A stretch of 64,000 nt of DNA from Massilia sp. H-1 (GTDB lineage: Bacteria; Pseudomonadota; Gammaproteobacteria; Burkholderiales; Burkholderiaceae_D): the NCBI GenBank assembly GCA_024703915.1, contig CP087969.1:5208001-5272000 (forward strand), written 5' to 3'. The stretch's first letter is position 1. Every line of letters starts with the position of its first letter. Made by a program: the position numbers and the translations under genes. Under the pieces are notes generated by a model, which saw nothing but the letters and a program-made list of their open reading frames with translations, ran no database searches and was not told the DNA's origin. Shown here piece by piece: positions 21,598 to 31,883 of the stretch.

Positions 21598-21740
21598 TTG
21601 ATCCGGGTTCAATGTGACGGAGAAAAGAAGATTACCGGTATTTCTACGGTATTGTGCTTTTGGCTGGCATATTTTATGCTGAGAATCTACTTTGCAGCAC
21701 ATAACGGGCGCTTTTCCGCCCACACTATAAGAGGGACAGT

Positions 21741-22445
21741 ATGAACAAAGTTTATCCCGACGCGGCATCGGCGCTGGCTTAAGCCTCGTGGCCGATGGCC
21801 AGACCATCGCCGTTGGCGGCTTCGGCCTGTGCGGCATTCCCGAAGCGCTGATCCTGGCGCTGCGCGATTCGGGCGTCAAGAACCTGACCGCCATCTCCAA
21901 CAATGCCGGGGTCGACGATTTCGGCCTGGGCCAGCTGCTCACCACGCGCCAGATCAAGAAGATGATTTCTTCCTACGTTGGCGAAAACAAGGAATTCGCG
22001 CCAGTACCTGGCCGAATGAACTCGAACTCGAATTCACGCCGCAAGGCACGCTGGCTGAAAAACTGCGCAGCTTGGCATGGCGCCGGTATTCCCGCCTTCT
22101 TCACCAAGACCGGCGTGGGCACGATCGTCGCCGACGGCAAGGAAGTGCGCGAATTCGACGGTGAACAGTACGTGATGGAGCGCTCGCTGGTGGCCGATGT
22201 CTCGCTGGTCAAAGCCTACATGGCCGACCGCGCCGGTAATCTGGTGTACCGCAAGACCGCCCGCAATTTCAATCCGAACGTCGCGATGGCTAAGCAAGAT
22301 CACCATCGTGGAAGTGGAAAAACTGGTCGAAGTAGGCGAGATCGATCCGGACCAAGTGCACACGCCGAGCATTTTCGTGCACCGTATCGTCGTCAACGCA
22401 AGGCCGGAAAAGCGCATCGAACAGCGCACCGTGCGCGCCAACTAA
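21741..22445 (+). CDS. scoA: 3-oxoacid CoA-transferase subunit A
   Basis: About 233 residues. It activates acetoacetate with succinyl-CoA together with subunit B. Seen: the CoA-transferase motif TIAVGGFGLCGIPEALI, NNAGVDDFGLG, IPAFFTKTGVGT and KTARNFNPNVAMA. Scars at 21778-21783 (GCTTAAGC right after the start region), 22004-22015, 22066-22090 and 22289-22296 (GCTAAGC). Followed by subunit B after 18 bases. Together with the 3-hydroxybutyrate dehydrogenase at 31 kb it fits ketone-body or polyhydroxybutyrate breakdown. Confidence 0.9.
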
Positions 22446-22463
22446 GAACAATCGGAGAAGAAC

Positions 22464-23116
22464 ATGGCATGGACTCGTGATGAAATGGCCATGCATGGCA
22501 AAAGAGCTGCAAGACGGCTTTTATGTGAATTTGGGCATCGGCTTGCCGACCCTGGTGGCGAACTACGTTCCCCAGAATATGGAAGTGTTCCTGCAGTCGG
22601 AAAACGGCTTGCTCGGCATTGGCCCGTTCCCGCTCGACGCGGACGTCGACGCCGACCTGATCAACGCCAAGCAAGCAGACGGTCACCGCCTTGCCTGGCG
22701 CCGCCTACTTCAGCTCGGCTGATTCCTTCGGCATGATCCGCGGCGGCAAGATCAACCTGGCCATCCTGGGCGCGATGCAAGTGTCGGAAAAGGCGACCTG
22801 GCCAACTGGATGATTCCAGGCAAGATGGTCAAGGGCATGGGTGGTGCGATGGACCTGGTGGTCGATGTGCGGCGCGTGGTGGTGGTCATGGAGCATGTGG
22901 CCACGGCCAAGGATGGCTCGACCTCGCACAAAATCCTGCCGAAGTGCGATTTGCCGCTGACGGGGGTGGGCGTGGTCGACCTGATCATCACCGACCTGGG
23001 CGTGATCGAAGTGAGCGCTGCTTAGCCTCAAGCTGACCGAACTGGCGCCCGGCGTGACCGTGGGCCAGGTGGTGGAAGCGACCGGCGCGCCGCTGGACGT
23101 GTCCGCCGTCGCTTAA
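22464..23116 (+). CDS. scoB: 3-oxoacid CoA-transferase subunit B
   Basis: About 213 residues. The catalytic glutamate motif SENGLLGIG is present, with VNLGIGLPTLVANY, YFSSADSFGMIRGG, WMIPGKMVKGMGGAMDLV and VIEVSAAGLKLTELAPGV (after repair). It forms the active site with subunit A. GGAGAAGAAC precedes the ATG. Scars at 22487-22500, 22668, 22790 and 23020-23026 (GCTTAGC for GCCGGC). The C-terminus VSAVA and TAA at 23114-23116 could itself be altered by a scar-like GCTTAAAGC. Confidence 0.9.
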
Positions 23117-23124
23117 AGCGCAGC

Positions 23125-23148
23125 GAGCCGCCCGCGCGCGGGCGGCTC
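23125..23148. terminator. GC-rich hairpin after scoB
   Basis: GAGCCGCCCG pairs with CGGGCGGCTC around a short loop. There is no long T-run on either side, so termination may be weak or need Rho; it separates two converging units. Confidence 0.6.
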
Positions 23149-23159
23149 GATTGCCAGAC

Positions 23160-23533
23160 TTACTTCAAGGTCCAGACGTACTGCACGTGCGTCCATGCCT
23201 GCACCGGCTTGCCATGGCTGGTCGCCGCAGCGAACTTGCACTGCCTGATCGCATCGCGCGCCGTTTCGTCGAGATCGCGCTGCCCGCTCGAGCGGGCCAC
23301 CTTCGCGTCCGCCACCGTCCCGTCAACCGCCACCAGAAATGCCAGCGTCACCGTGCCTTCGCGCCGGGCGGCGAGCGCCTCGGGCGGGTACACCGGCTTG
23401 GCGCAGCTCTTGAAATCGACTTGCGCTGCGTTGCTGGCCGTGCCGTCGGCCGGACCGGCAGTAAGCTGCTGCACGCTCTAAGACAGGACACCAGGGCCGC
23501 ACAGCCGAGCGCCACCAATGAAATACGGATCAT
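23160..23533 (-). CDS. Secreted TonB C-terminal-domain protein
   Basis: About 124 residues. The N-terminus MIRISLVALGCAALVSC looks like a (lipo)protein export signal. The mature part is a TonB C-terminal-type domain: FKSCAKPVYPPEAL, GTVTLAFLVAVDGTVADAKV, SSGQRDLD and IRQCKFAA. The two cysteines recur at matching positions in the C-terminal domain of the neighbouring M56 protein. One scar near 23470-23480. Three operator-like TGTCTAGA repeats lie 42-77 bp upstream, so BlaI may control it. There is no TonB N-terminal anchor helix with a long Pro-rich linker, so it is probably not a classical energy transducer. Confidence 0.8.
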
Positions 23534-23574
23534 CTTGTTCTCCACTTCTCTGTTCAGGAGTAAGTAGAATAGTT

Positions 23575-23610
23575 TGTCTAGAAAAAATTGTCTAGAACTA
23601 TCTGTCTAGA
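23575..23610. promoter_or_regulatory. Three TGTCTAGA direct repeats, 14-bp spacing (probable BlaI operators)
   Basis: TGTCTAGA occurs at 23575-23582, 23589-23596 and 23603-23610, each start exactly 14 bp after the last. Each contains the palindrome TCTAGA. The half-site resembles the inverted repeat before blaI (25292-25311), so these are probable repressor sites for the TonB-domain gene. Confidence 0.6.
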
Positions 23611-23615
23611 TCATG

Positions 23616-24887
23616 TCAGTTGAGCACCCAGCGGTACTGAATGCGCGCCCAGGCCTCGGTCGGCTTAGCCGTGCAACTGGCCGGGGGCGAACTTGCACAG
23701 CGCCAGCGTCCAGGGCCGTGCGGTCCAGGCCACGATGGCCGCTGGAGCGGTAGAGCCGCGCCTCGCGCACCTGGCCGTCCGCGTCCACATACAGGCCCAG
23801 CGTGACCGTGCCGGTGTGGCTAAGCCGCCAGGTCGTCGGCGGGATAGACGGGCTTGGCGCAGCTGCGAAAGTCCATCATGGGCGGGCGGTCCACGATCAG
23901 GCTGTCGATGGACGGCGCGCGGGCGGCGGCGTTGACGTACACGCCCAGACCGGCCAAGGCCAGCGCCAGCACCGGCAGCGCCGCTTTCCAGCTCACGGCC
24001 TGGGCATCGGGGGCGCAGCAGACGGCGCACGCGCGCCAGCAAGTCGCCGCCGCTGGCCGCCATGGCCAGCGCGCCTCCGGACTGCAGGCGCTCGAGCGCC
24101 GACAGGGCCTGCGCCAGCATGCGCGGCTGGCCCGTATGGCGGGCCGCGATGTCGTCGGCGATCTGCTCGCGCTCGCGCCGGATGCGGCCGGAAATCCACC
24201 ACACGGCCGGATGGTAGAAGAGCAGGATCTCGATCACGTTCTGGCCCAGGTTGACCAGATAATCCTTGCGCGCGATGTGCGCCATTTCGTGCGCCAGCAG
24301 CGCCTCGAGCAAGTGCGCAGGCATGCCGCTCACCAGCGCGGTCGGCAGCAGGATGACCGGGCGCAGCCAGCCTACCGTGAGCGGACTGGTCAGACCTTCC
24401 ACCACGCGCAGCCGCACCGGCAGCCGCACGCCGAGTTCATGCTTACCATGCGGCTCGTGCGCGCCTGCCAATGGGCGTCGCTGCGTTCGGTGCGCGCCGC
24501 GCGCCGTATCCACACCAGGCCCAGCACCATGCGCAGGGCCAGCACCAGCGCACACACGGCCCAGAAGGCCACCACCAGCGGCAGCTGCGACTGCAGCAGG
24601 GCCAGCACGCCGCCCGAGGCGCCGTTCACGGTATTGATCAGCATCGCGTCGGCGTAGCGCATCTGCTCGGTCATCCTGGCCGGTCCTTGCAGGCGTAGCG
24701 CCAGTTCGGCCGCCTACCACAGCAGGCAGGCCAGCAGGGCGGTGCAGGCGACCGCGTAGCGGTGGGTGGGGGCGGCGCGGCGCAGCGCGGCCAGCGCCAG
24801 CGCGGCGGCGGCCCCGATCAGTGCGCCCTGCCACAGGAAGTGCAGCAGGGTCCAGCCCAGGCTGTCGGTGAGCGGGGCGGCCATCAT
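23616..24887 (-). CDS. BlaR1/M56-family membrane metallopeptidase with C-terminal TonB domain
   Basis: About 423 codons. N-terminal membrane helices (WTLLHFLWQGALIGAAAALALAAL; LPLVVAFWAVCALVLALRMVLGLVW) flank an M56 zinc protease domain with LLAHEMAHIARKDY (HExxH) and FYHPAVWWISGRIRREREQIADD. A further helix (LPVLALALAGLGVYV) leads to a periplasmic TonB-like domain: FRSCAKPVYP, VTLGLYVDADGQVREARLYRSSGHRGLD, LCKFAPGQ, ending RIQYRWVLN. The family senses an envelope signal and cleaves the partner BlaI repressor. Scars near 23668, 23820, 23990, 24440 and 24710. The start ATG-ATG at 24887 overlaps the blaI stop. Confidence 0.88.
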
Positions 24888-25271
24888 TGCTGGTCGCCGT
24901 TCTTGAGCAGCGCTGCGATTTCCTCGCGTTCCTTGCGCGAGATGCCGCTCTTGAGGGCGGCCAGCACCAGCGCCTTGGCCGAACCGGAGAAGGCTCTCTG
25001 GATCAAGTCCTTGAGCAGGCCCGTCTGCAGTGAATCCTGGGCCTGGGCTAGCGCAGTACACGTGCGAGCGTTCGCTCTCGTCGCGAATCAGCAAGCCCTT
25101 GGTGTGCATGATCTGCATCAGGCGCAGCACGGTGGCGTAGGTGACTTCGGGCCGGTCCTTGAGGATTTGCTGGTGTACCTGCTTGGCGGTGGCGGCGCCG
25201 AGCGGCCACAGGGTTTGCAGGAGGTCGAGTTCAGCCGCGGTGGGCTTGGGCGGGAGGGGGGATGTCGGCAT
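24884..25271 (-). CDS. blaI: BlaI/MecI/CopY-family repressor
   Basis: About 129 residues, winged-helix repressor: PTAAELDLLQTLWPLGAATAKQVHQQI, TYATVLRLMQIMHTKGLL and RDESERSHVYCA, with a C-terminal dimerisation helix RKEREEIAALLKNGDQQ. The cleavable partner of M56 sensors. The start MPTSPLPPKP at 25271 is chosen over an upstream in-frame ATG because the longer form would run through the operator palindrome. Scar near 25050. The stop overlaps the M56 start by four bases, so both are one transcript. Usually de-repressed when the sensor degrades it. Confidence 0.88.
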
Positions 25272-25291
25272 GGTGCCGTCAGGGTAGCGCA

Positions 25292-25311
25292 TGTAGACGA
25301 AGCTGTCTACA
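25292..25311. promoter_or_regulatory. Inverted repeat before blaI (probable autoregulatory operator)
   Basis: TGTAGAC, five bases, then TGTCTACA: an almost perfect palindrome 20 bp upstream of the blaI start. It shares its half-site with the TGTCTAGA repeats at 23575-23610. BlaI-family repressors bind such TACA/TGTA palindromes. Confidence 0.65.
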
Positions 25312-25351
25312 GCGTCCACCGGCCCCGGGGCTGGTGGACGCGGTTCAATCG

Positions 25352-26659
25352 TCAGGCAGCTTTACGCACCGGATACAGTTCGCGGTCGTCTTCCAGGTGG
25401 GTCGGATGGCGCAGTTCGGACTGCAGACGCTCGTGGTTGAGCTCTTTTCCCAGTGCGACACCACCACCGTGGCCACGCCGTTACCGATGAAGTTGGTCAG
25501 CGCGCGGCATTCGCTCATGAAGCGGTCGATCCCCAGAATGAGGGCCATGCCCGCCACCGGAATGGTCGGCACCACCGCCAGCGTGGCGGCCAGGGTAATG
25601 AAGCCAAGCGCCGGTAATGCCGGACGCGCCCTTGGAAGTGAGCATCGCCACGCCGAGAATCGTCAGTTCCTGCATCAGGGTCAGCTCGGTATTGGTGGCC
25701 TGGGCCACGAACAGGGCCGCCATCGTCATGTAGATATTGGTGCCGTCCAGGTTGAACGAGTAACCGGTGGGCACCACCAGGCCGACCACCGGCTTGGAGC
25801 AGCCGAGCTTTTCCAGCTTGCGCATCAGGGCGGGCAGGGCGCTTTCCGAGGAACTGGTGCCGAGCACGATCAGCAATTCTTCCTTGATGTAGGAAATGAA
25901 GCGGAAGATGCTGGAAGCCCGTGAACCAGGCGATCAGGCCGAGCACGACAAACACGAACAGGGCGCAGGTCAGGTAGAAGGAGCCCATCAGCTTGGCCAG
26001 CGGCAGCAGCGACGCCAGGCCGAACTTGCCGATGGTGAAGGCCATCGCGCCGAACGCGCCGATCGGCGCCGCTTTCATGACGATGCCGACCACGCCGAAG
26101 ATCACGTGCGACATGTCGTCCACCAGCTTGGTCACGGGACGGCCGCGCTCGCCCAGCAGCGACAGTGCAAAGCCGAACAGGATGGCGAACAGCAGCACTT
26201 GCAGGATGTCGCCCTTGGCGAAGGCGTCGACCACGGTGGTCGGGATGATGTTGAGGACGAAGTCGACCGTGCTCTGCGAGTGGGCCTTGGCCGTGAATTC
26301 GGCAATGCCCTTGGTGTCGAGCGTGGCCGGGTTGGCATTGAAGCCGTCGCCGGGGCGCACCAGGTTGGCCACGATCAGGCCGATCGCCAGCGCGAAGGTG
26401 GACACCACTTCAAAGTAGAGCAGGGCCTTGCCGCCGACGCGGCCGATTTTCTTCATGTCCTGCATGCTTAAGCAATGCCGGATACCACCGTGCAAAAGAT
26501 CACCGGGGCGATGATCATCTTGATCAGCTTGATGAATCCGTCGCCCAGCGGCTTCATGTCCACGCCCAGCTTGGGGTAAAACACCCCGAGCAGGATGCCG
26601 CAGAAAATGGCGAACAGGACCTGGACGTACAGGACTTTGTAAAACGGTTTCTTTTTCAT
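25352..26659 (-). CDS. dctA: C4-dicarboxylate/H+ symporter DctA
   Basis: About 436 residues, normal DctA length, dicarboxylate/cation symporter family. It imports succinate, fumarate and malate. Start MKKKPFYKVLYVQVL at 26659. Seen: multiple helices, the serine-rich reentrant loop GTSSSESALPALMRKLE, GLVVPTGYSFNLDGTNIYMTMA, and SKGASGITGAGFITLAATL. The last residues read ELYPVRKAA. Scars at 25440-25455, 25598-25612, 25915 and 26466-26473 (GCTTAAGC for Ala-Gly in SGIAGMQD). Divergent from the transglutaminase-like gene. Confidence 0.93.
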
Positions 26660-26877
26660 GGCGGTGTCTCCGGCCGGTTTGGAATGCTTGCATGATTGCC
26701 CAATTGGACAACGCAATCTATTGTGGATATCCGCAGTCGGCGCCCGTTCTTCGTGCCCATCTGATGTAAATTTGCACAAAAAATAAGAAATAGTAATAAA
26801 AAACAATTTACCACGAGACAAACCAAGAGTTGCGCGGTATCGTGGTTCCCTCATAAACATGTCTTCCGCTTTCCCCC

Positions 26878-29715
26878 ATGCGTCGTTTCCAGCCTGCCCG
26901 CCTCGCGCTTTTCCCGCTGTGCCTTCTCCTCGTTTCCTTGCTTATCATGCCCATCGGCCCGGTCCCAGGCGGCGACCCAGGCGTCCGGCCGCTCGGTGCG
27001 CCTGGCCGAACAAGCTTTTCGCGCGCCACGCCGGTCCCGGCCTGGATTGAAAAGTCGCCCGCGCTGCCGCCCGCGGTACCCGGCAGCGCACTGAGCGCGC
27101 CTGTTCGATATCCAGTTCTACATCGATACCAGCAGCGCGCTGTATGTGCACCGCGCGCTGGTGGTAAGCAGGAGGCCAGCAGCCTGGGCGCGCTGGGCCA
27201 GTACGAAGTCGAATTCCAGCCCGAATACCAGCAATTGCAGCTGCACACGCTGCGCGTGCTGCGCGACGGCGCCGTGATCGACAAGCTGGCCAGCGCCGAC
27301 ATCCGCTTTCTCCAGCGTGAGACCAGTCTCGACCAGGGAATTTATTCCGGCAGCGTGACCGCCGCCATCGTCACCGAAGACGTGCGCGTGGGCGACACGC
27401 TGGAAATGGAATACTCGATCATCGGCCAGAATCCCGTCTTCGGCGGCAAGTTCTTCCACGCCGCCGCCTGGGATGCGGCCATGCCGGTCGCCCAGCGCCG
27501 CGTCAGCCTTAACATGCCGGAACGGCGCGTGATCCACTCGCGCCTGATCGGCGGCGAACGCGGCCAGCAGCCGGTGATGTCGTCGGCCAACCGCGACGGC
27601 CGCCGCATCCTGCGCTTCGAAGGGCGGGCATTGCCGCAAACGCTGCCCGAGCCGTATGTGCCGAATGACGTGCAGGCTTACCGCTACCTGCAATTCTCGG
27701 AGTTCGACAACTGGCGCGACGTCAACCAGTGGGCGCTGGGCCTGTTCGCCACCGGCGACACCAGCGCCACCCTGAAGGACGTGCTGGCAGCGGCGGGCGG
27801 CGAAGGACAAGGAAGCGGCAGTGGCCAAGGTGCTCGAATTCGTGCAGAACGATATCCGCTACCTCTCCATTTCGCTGGGCGAGAATTCGCACCGCCCATT
27901 CCCGCCCGACCAGGTGCTGCAGCGCCGCTACGCGCGACTGCAAGGACAAGTCGCTGCTGATGGTATCGATGCTGCGCGAGCTCGGCATCGAAGCGTCGCC
28001 GGTGCTGGTGTCGACCGGCCAGCGCAAGGGCCTCGACAAAATGCTGCCGAGCCCCTTGCTGTTCGACCATGCCATCGTGCGCGCCATGGTCAACGGCAAG
28101 GAATACTATGTCGACCCGACCCGCCAGGGCCAGTACGGCGCGCTCGACAAGATGGGCCAGGTCCACAGCGGCAACCAGGTATTGCCGATCGCCGACGGCG
28201 TCAAGGCGCTGGCCGTGGTCGGTCCCTTGCCGCAGGCTTCCCAGCGGCAATCGGTACGCATCGAGCGCGTGAGCGTGAAGGCGATGGACAAGCCGGTCGA
28301 GATGCTGGTGCAAAGCCATTACGAGGGCGTGGGCGCCGAATACGCCCGCGTGCAATTTGCCGCCATGAACAAGGAGCAAATCCACAAGGCCTACGACGGC
28401 GTGCTCGGCGAGCGCTATCCGGATTCGGCCATGATCGGCGAGTAAACGATCCACGACGACCGTAGCCAGAACATACTGGTGGTCGAAACGCGCTACCGCA
28501 TCAATAACTTCTTCGAGAAACAGGCGGAAAGCTGGAACCTGCGCTACCTGCCCAGCAACATGACGGGCCTGTTCTACATTCCCGGCAATGCGGCGCGCCA
28601 GTTCCCGCTGGCGTTGCCGCGCGGCCCGGGGTCGGCCACCTACGAGATCTATGTGGACTTGCCGGACACCTTCGATGGCCGCTACAAGGATGCCCGCACC
28701 GACTACAAGTCGCCCGCCTTCGACCTGAGCGAAGCGTTTTCCTTCAAGGGCCGCACGGCCAGCGCCAAGGTGCAGCTGCAGCTCAACACGGACCGGGTGG
28801 CGAACACCGGGGTCATCGAGTTCCTGGCGGGGTTGAAGAAATTCAATACCGTCCTGAATGGCTATTTCGTGATCCGCAAATCGGACCTGCGTTCGGCCGC
28901 CACGGCGCCAAGCCCCTTCGCCAACGGCAAGCACGGTGCTGCCGGTTCCGGTGCCAAGCGCGCCCAGGAGAAGCTTGCGCGATCAGCTCGAAGCGAACCT
29001 GGTCACCACCACGCGCCTGATCGCCGACGCCGACCAGCTGGGCCAGGACGCGGCCGAACCGCTGTGCGAACGGGGCCTGGTGAACGCCTACCTGGGCAAG
29101 GATGCCGACGCCATCGAAGACGGCGGGCGCGCGGTGCAGTTGCGCGCGCAGTCGGGCGAGGCCTGGAAATGCCGCGCCGAAATTCACTTCATGGCGGGCA
29201 AGTTCCGGGAAGGCGAAAGCGACTTCGGCCGCGCCATCGCGCGTGGCAGCGACTCGGCTTCCGCCTACCTGGGCAAGGCCTTGAGCAGCCTGTACCTGGG
29301 CAAGACCGCCAGCGTCCGGGTCGACCTCGAGCACGCCAGCGAGAAAGCCCCGGACCAGCTCACGCGCCAGCAGATGGCGGTATGGCAGGCGATTAACTTG
29401 TGGCAGGGCGGGGCGGTGCCGCCCCTGCCGCCGATGCCGGAGCGGCGCGCAAGCAGGGGCTGGCGCCAGGCCGCGCTGGCCATGTTCGAACAGGGACAAG
29501 CGCCCGATCAGATGCTGCGCCTGGCCAGCCGGGACGCGGGCGCCAGCATCGATGTGCGCCTGGCCGAAGCGTATTTCTATGCGGGCAAATATTATCAGCT
29601 CAAGCAGGACAAATCGCGGGCGCGCGCCTATTTCCGGCTGTCGATGGAAAAGGGCGTGCTCAACAATTTGTACCACACGGTGTCGCGCCACGAGCTGGCT
29701 CGGCTGGGCAATTGA
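26878..29715 (+). CDS. DUF3857/transglutaminase-like secreted protein with TPR-like tail
   Basis: About 945 codons. A signal peptide (RLALFPLCLLLVSLLIMPIG) leads to a DUF3857 beta domain (about 70-320), then a transglutaminase-like core with RRYGDCKDKSLLMVSMLRELG (Cys), LFDHAIVRAMVNGKEYYVDPT (His and Asp): a complete triad. A beta domain and a helical repeat tail (CRAEIHFMAGKFREGESDFGRAIARG and similar, TPR-like) end the protein. Role unknown; the family is secreted or periplasmic. Scars near 26970, 27165, 27800, 27935 and 28960. A separate in-frame TAA at 28443-28445 falls between GE and TIHDDRSQN and leaves the frame unchanged on both sides. Confidence 0.82.
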
Positions 29716-29752
29716 GGCAATGGTTGATCAAACAAGCAACAGGAAACACTCC

Positions 29753-30968
29753 ATGATTCGGCAACATCTGATATTCGGCGCACTGGTCGCCGCCCTGGCA
29801 CTCCCCGCGGCCGCGCAAGCGGACGAAAGCAAGGTGATCCGGACGCCGCCGCCGGTGGCCGCCACCGTCGACGCCGCCCATCTGGCCGCCGTGACCGAGA
29901 TGCTCGAGGCGGTACACATGGGCGAGATGTTCTTGGCTAGGCGCGCCCTGGAAAAGCCGACCGACCCGGGAAGGGTGGAATTCGCCAATTTCATCCTCGG
30001 CCGCATGACGGGCGCCGACGTGGTGCGCGAGGTGGCGCCGGTCTATGCGCGCCTGGTGCCGGAACAGGAGGCGCTCGCGTTGGCGGCCGCGCTGCGGCGC
30101 CCGGTGGCGCAAAAGGCCCTTGCCGTCCAGCTGGCGCTGATTCCCCTGTCCGGCAAGGCCCGGGAGCAGAAGGAGAAGGCGGGCCGTCCCGCCGTGAGCG
30201 CCTTTTACGCCACCCCCGAAGCCAGGCGCATCAATGACATCGTACGGCGCGCCACGGCGCCCGGGAAGGAAGCCGTCGCGCGCTGGATGGTGGCGCGCTA
30301 CGAGGAAGCCGTGTCCGCGCCCTTGAAGGCGGTCGCCGCACGCCAGCTGGCGTGGATCGAAGGGGGCATGGCCGAGGGACCGGTGCTGTTCGTGCCGGAG
30401 CCGACCGGGCTGCCCTCGGTCGATGCGTTTTCGTCCGTGCTTGCCAATGCCGCCTATCGCAACCAGCACGCGAGCTGGCAGTTTCAGCGCGACCTGGCAC
30501 CGATGGCGGCGGCATCGATTCTGAAGCCTACCCCATTTGCTGGACCCGGCAATCCTGGCACGCAGCCGCCTCATGCTCGACGAGGTCGACATCCGGATTG
30601 AAGCCCATCTCAAGCAGTCCGACGGCAACCTGAGCCAGTTTGCCGCTGAACTGCAAGCCTTGCCCCTGTTCGCGCAACAAAATGCGGCGCCGTTCTCGCG
30701 GGCGCTGGAAACGCAGATCGCGCGCGGCATCCAGTTTGGCGAGAATCAGCGCACCATGATCGACCTCATGCGCCGGGTGCTGGTCTTCATGGCCGAGCGC
30801 AAGGGGAAAGTGCGCATGAAAGGCGAACAGCTCATGTTCGACGCTGCAGGCGATGCCACGCTCTACAACGCCTTGGTGACCGATCTGCAGCGCGAAATGG
30901 CGGTCGAGGAATCGTTCACGCGCGAGACCCGGGACAAGTCGAAGCGGGCCGCAGAGGGCAAGTTCTAG
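29753..30968 (+). CDS. Secreted protein, N-terminal half DUF2059-like
   Basis: About 405 codons. Signal peptide MIRQHLIFGALVAALALPAAAQA. The first half has the DUF2059-like pattern VYARLVPEQEALALAAALRRPVAQKAL; a second helical half (LDEVDIRIEAHLKQSDGNLSQFAAELQALPLFAQQ) ends RAAEGKF at TAG 30966-30968. One scar at 30510-30540 (DLAPYGGG region to ICLLDPA). It follows the transglutaminase-like gene by 37 bases and could be its partner. No catalytic motif seen. Confidence 0.65.
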
Positions 30969-30997
30969 GTCCTGCCGCCCTGGCAAGCCGCCTTGTT

Positions 30998-31794
30998 TAC
31001 TGCGCGGTCCAGCCGCCGTCCATGTTCCAGGCCACGCCGCGCACCTGGTCGCTCTACCGGGCTGCAAAAGAATACGGCCAGCGCGCCGAGCTCCTCGGGC
31101 GTGACGAACTCGCCGGACGGCTGCTTTTCAGCCAGCAAGGCTTTCTTGGCCGCTTCATTCGACAGCCCGTCGCGGGCGGCGCGGTCGTCCACCTGTTTTT
31201 GCACCAGCGGAGTCAGCACCCAGCCCGGGCAGATGGCATTGCAGGTTACGCCCGTGTGGGCCGTTTCCAGGGCCGTGACCTTGGTGAAGCCGACCAGGCC
31301 ATGCTTGGCTGCCACATAGGCCGATTTTTGCGCCGAACCGACCAGGCCGTGCACCGACGCCAGGTTGATGATGCGGCCCCAGTTCTTCGCTTTCATGCCC
31401 GGCAGCGCCAGGCGCGAGGTATGGAAGGCGGAGGTGAGGTTGATCGCGATGATGGCATCCCACTTGTCGGCCGGGAAATCCTCGATATTGGCCACGTGCT
31501 GGATCCCGGCATTGTTGACCAGGATGTCGACCCCGCCGAACTTGTCGCCTAAGCAAAGGCCATCATCGCGCCGATCTCGTCCGGCTTGGACATGTCGGCA
31601 TTGTGGTAGGCCGTCTGCACCCCGAATTCGCGCCCGATGTCGGTGTACAGCTTCTCGATTTGCTGGGCGTCGCCGAAGCCGTTGAAGACGATGTTGGCGC
31701 CTTGCTGGGCCAGCGAGCGGGCGATGCCCAGCCCGATACCGGAGGTCGAACCGGTGACGAGCGCAGTTTTCCCGCTCAGCATGCTTGTTTTCAT
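30998..31794 (-). CDS. bdhA: 3-hydroxybutyrate dehydrogenase (SDR)
   Basis: About 262 residues. It interconverts 3-hydroxybutyrate and acetoacetate with NAD. Seen: ALVTGSTSGIGLGIA, VDILVNNAGIQHV, the catalytic YVAAKHGLVGFTK and a family-typical ending (GVAWNMDGGWTAQ). The helix region LVQKQVDDRAARDGLSNEAAKKALLAEKQPSGEFVTPEELG is characteristic of bacterial 3HBDH and absent from general SDRs. Start at 31794. Scars at 31547-31554 (rc GCTTAGGC for GCCGGC in AFAGDKFGG) and near 31055. Converges on the preceding gene. Confidence 0.9.
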
Positions 31795-31883
31795 TGTGTC
31801 CTCTGTCGGAAAGGTTAGTGGGTGATGAGGTAGAATTCTAAACACAGCAAAGATTGAAACACATAATTGAATTTGGAGTCGGC

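Noticed and set aside
23575..23610. CRISPR-like array
   Set aside because: Units are 8 bp with 6-bp gaps, far too short, and there are no cas genes.
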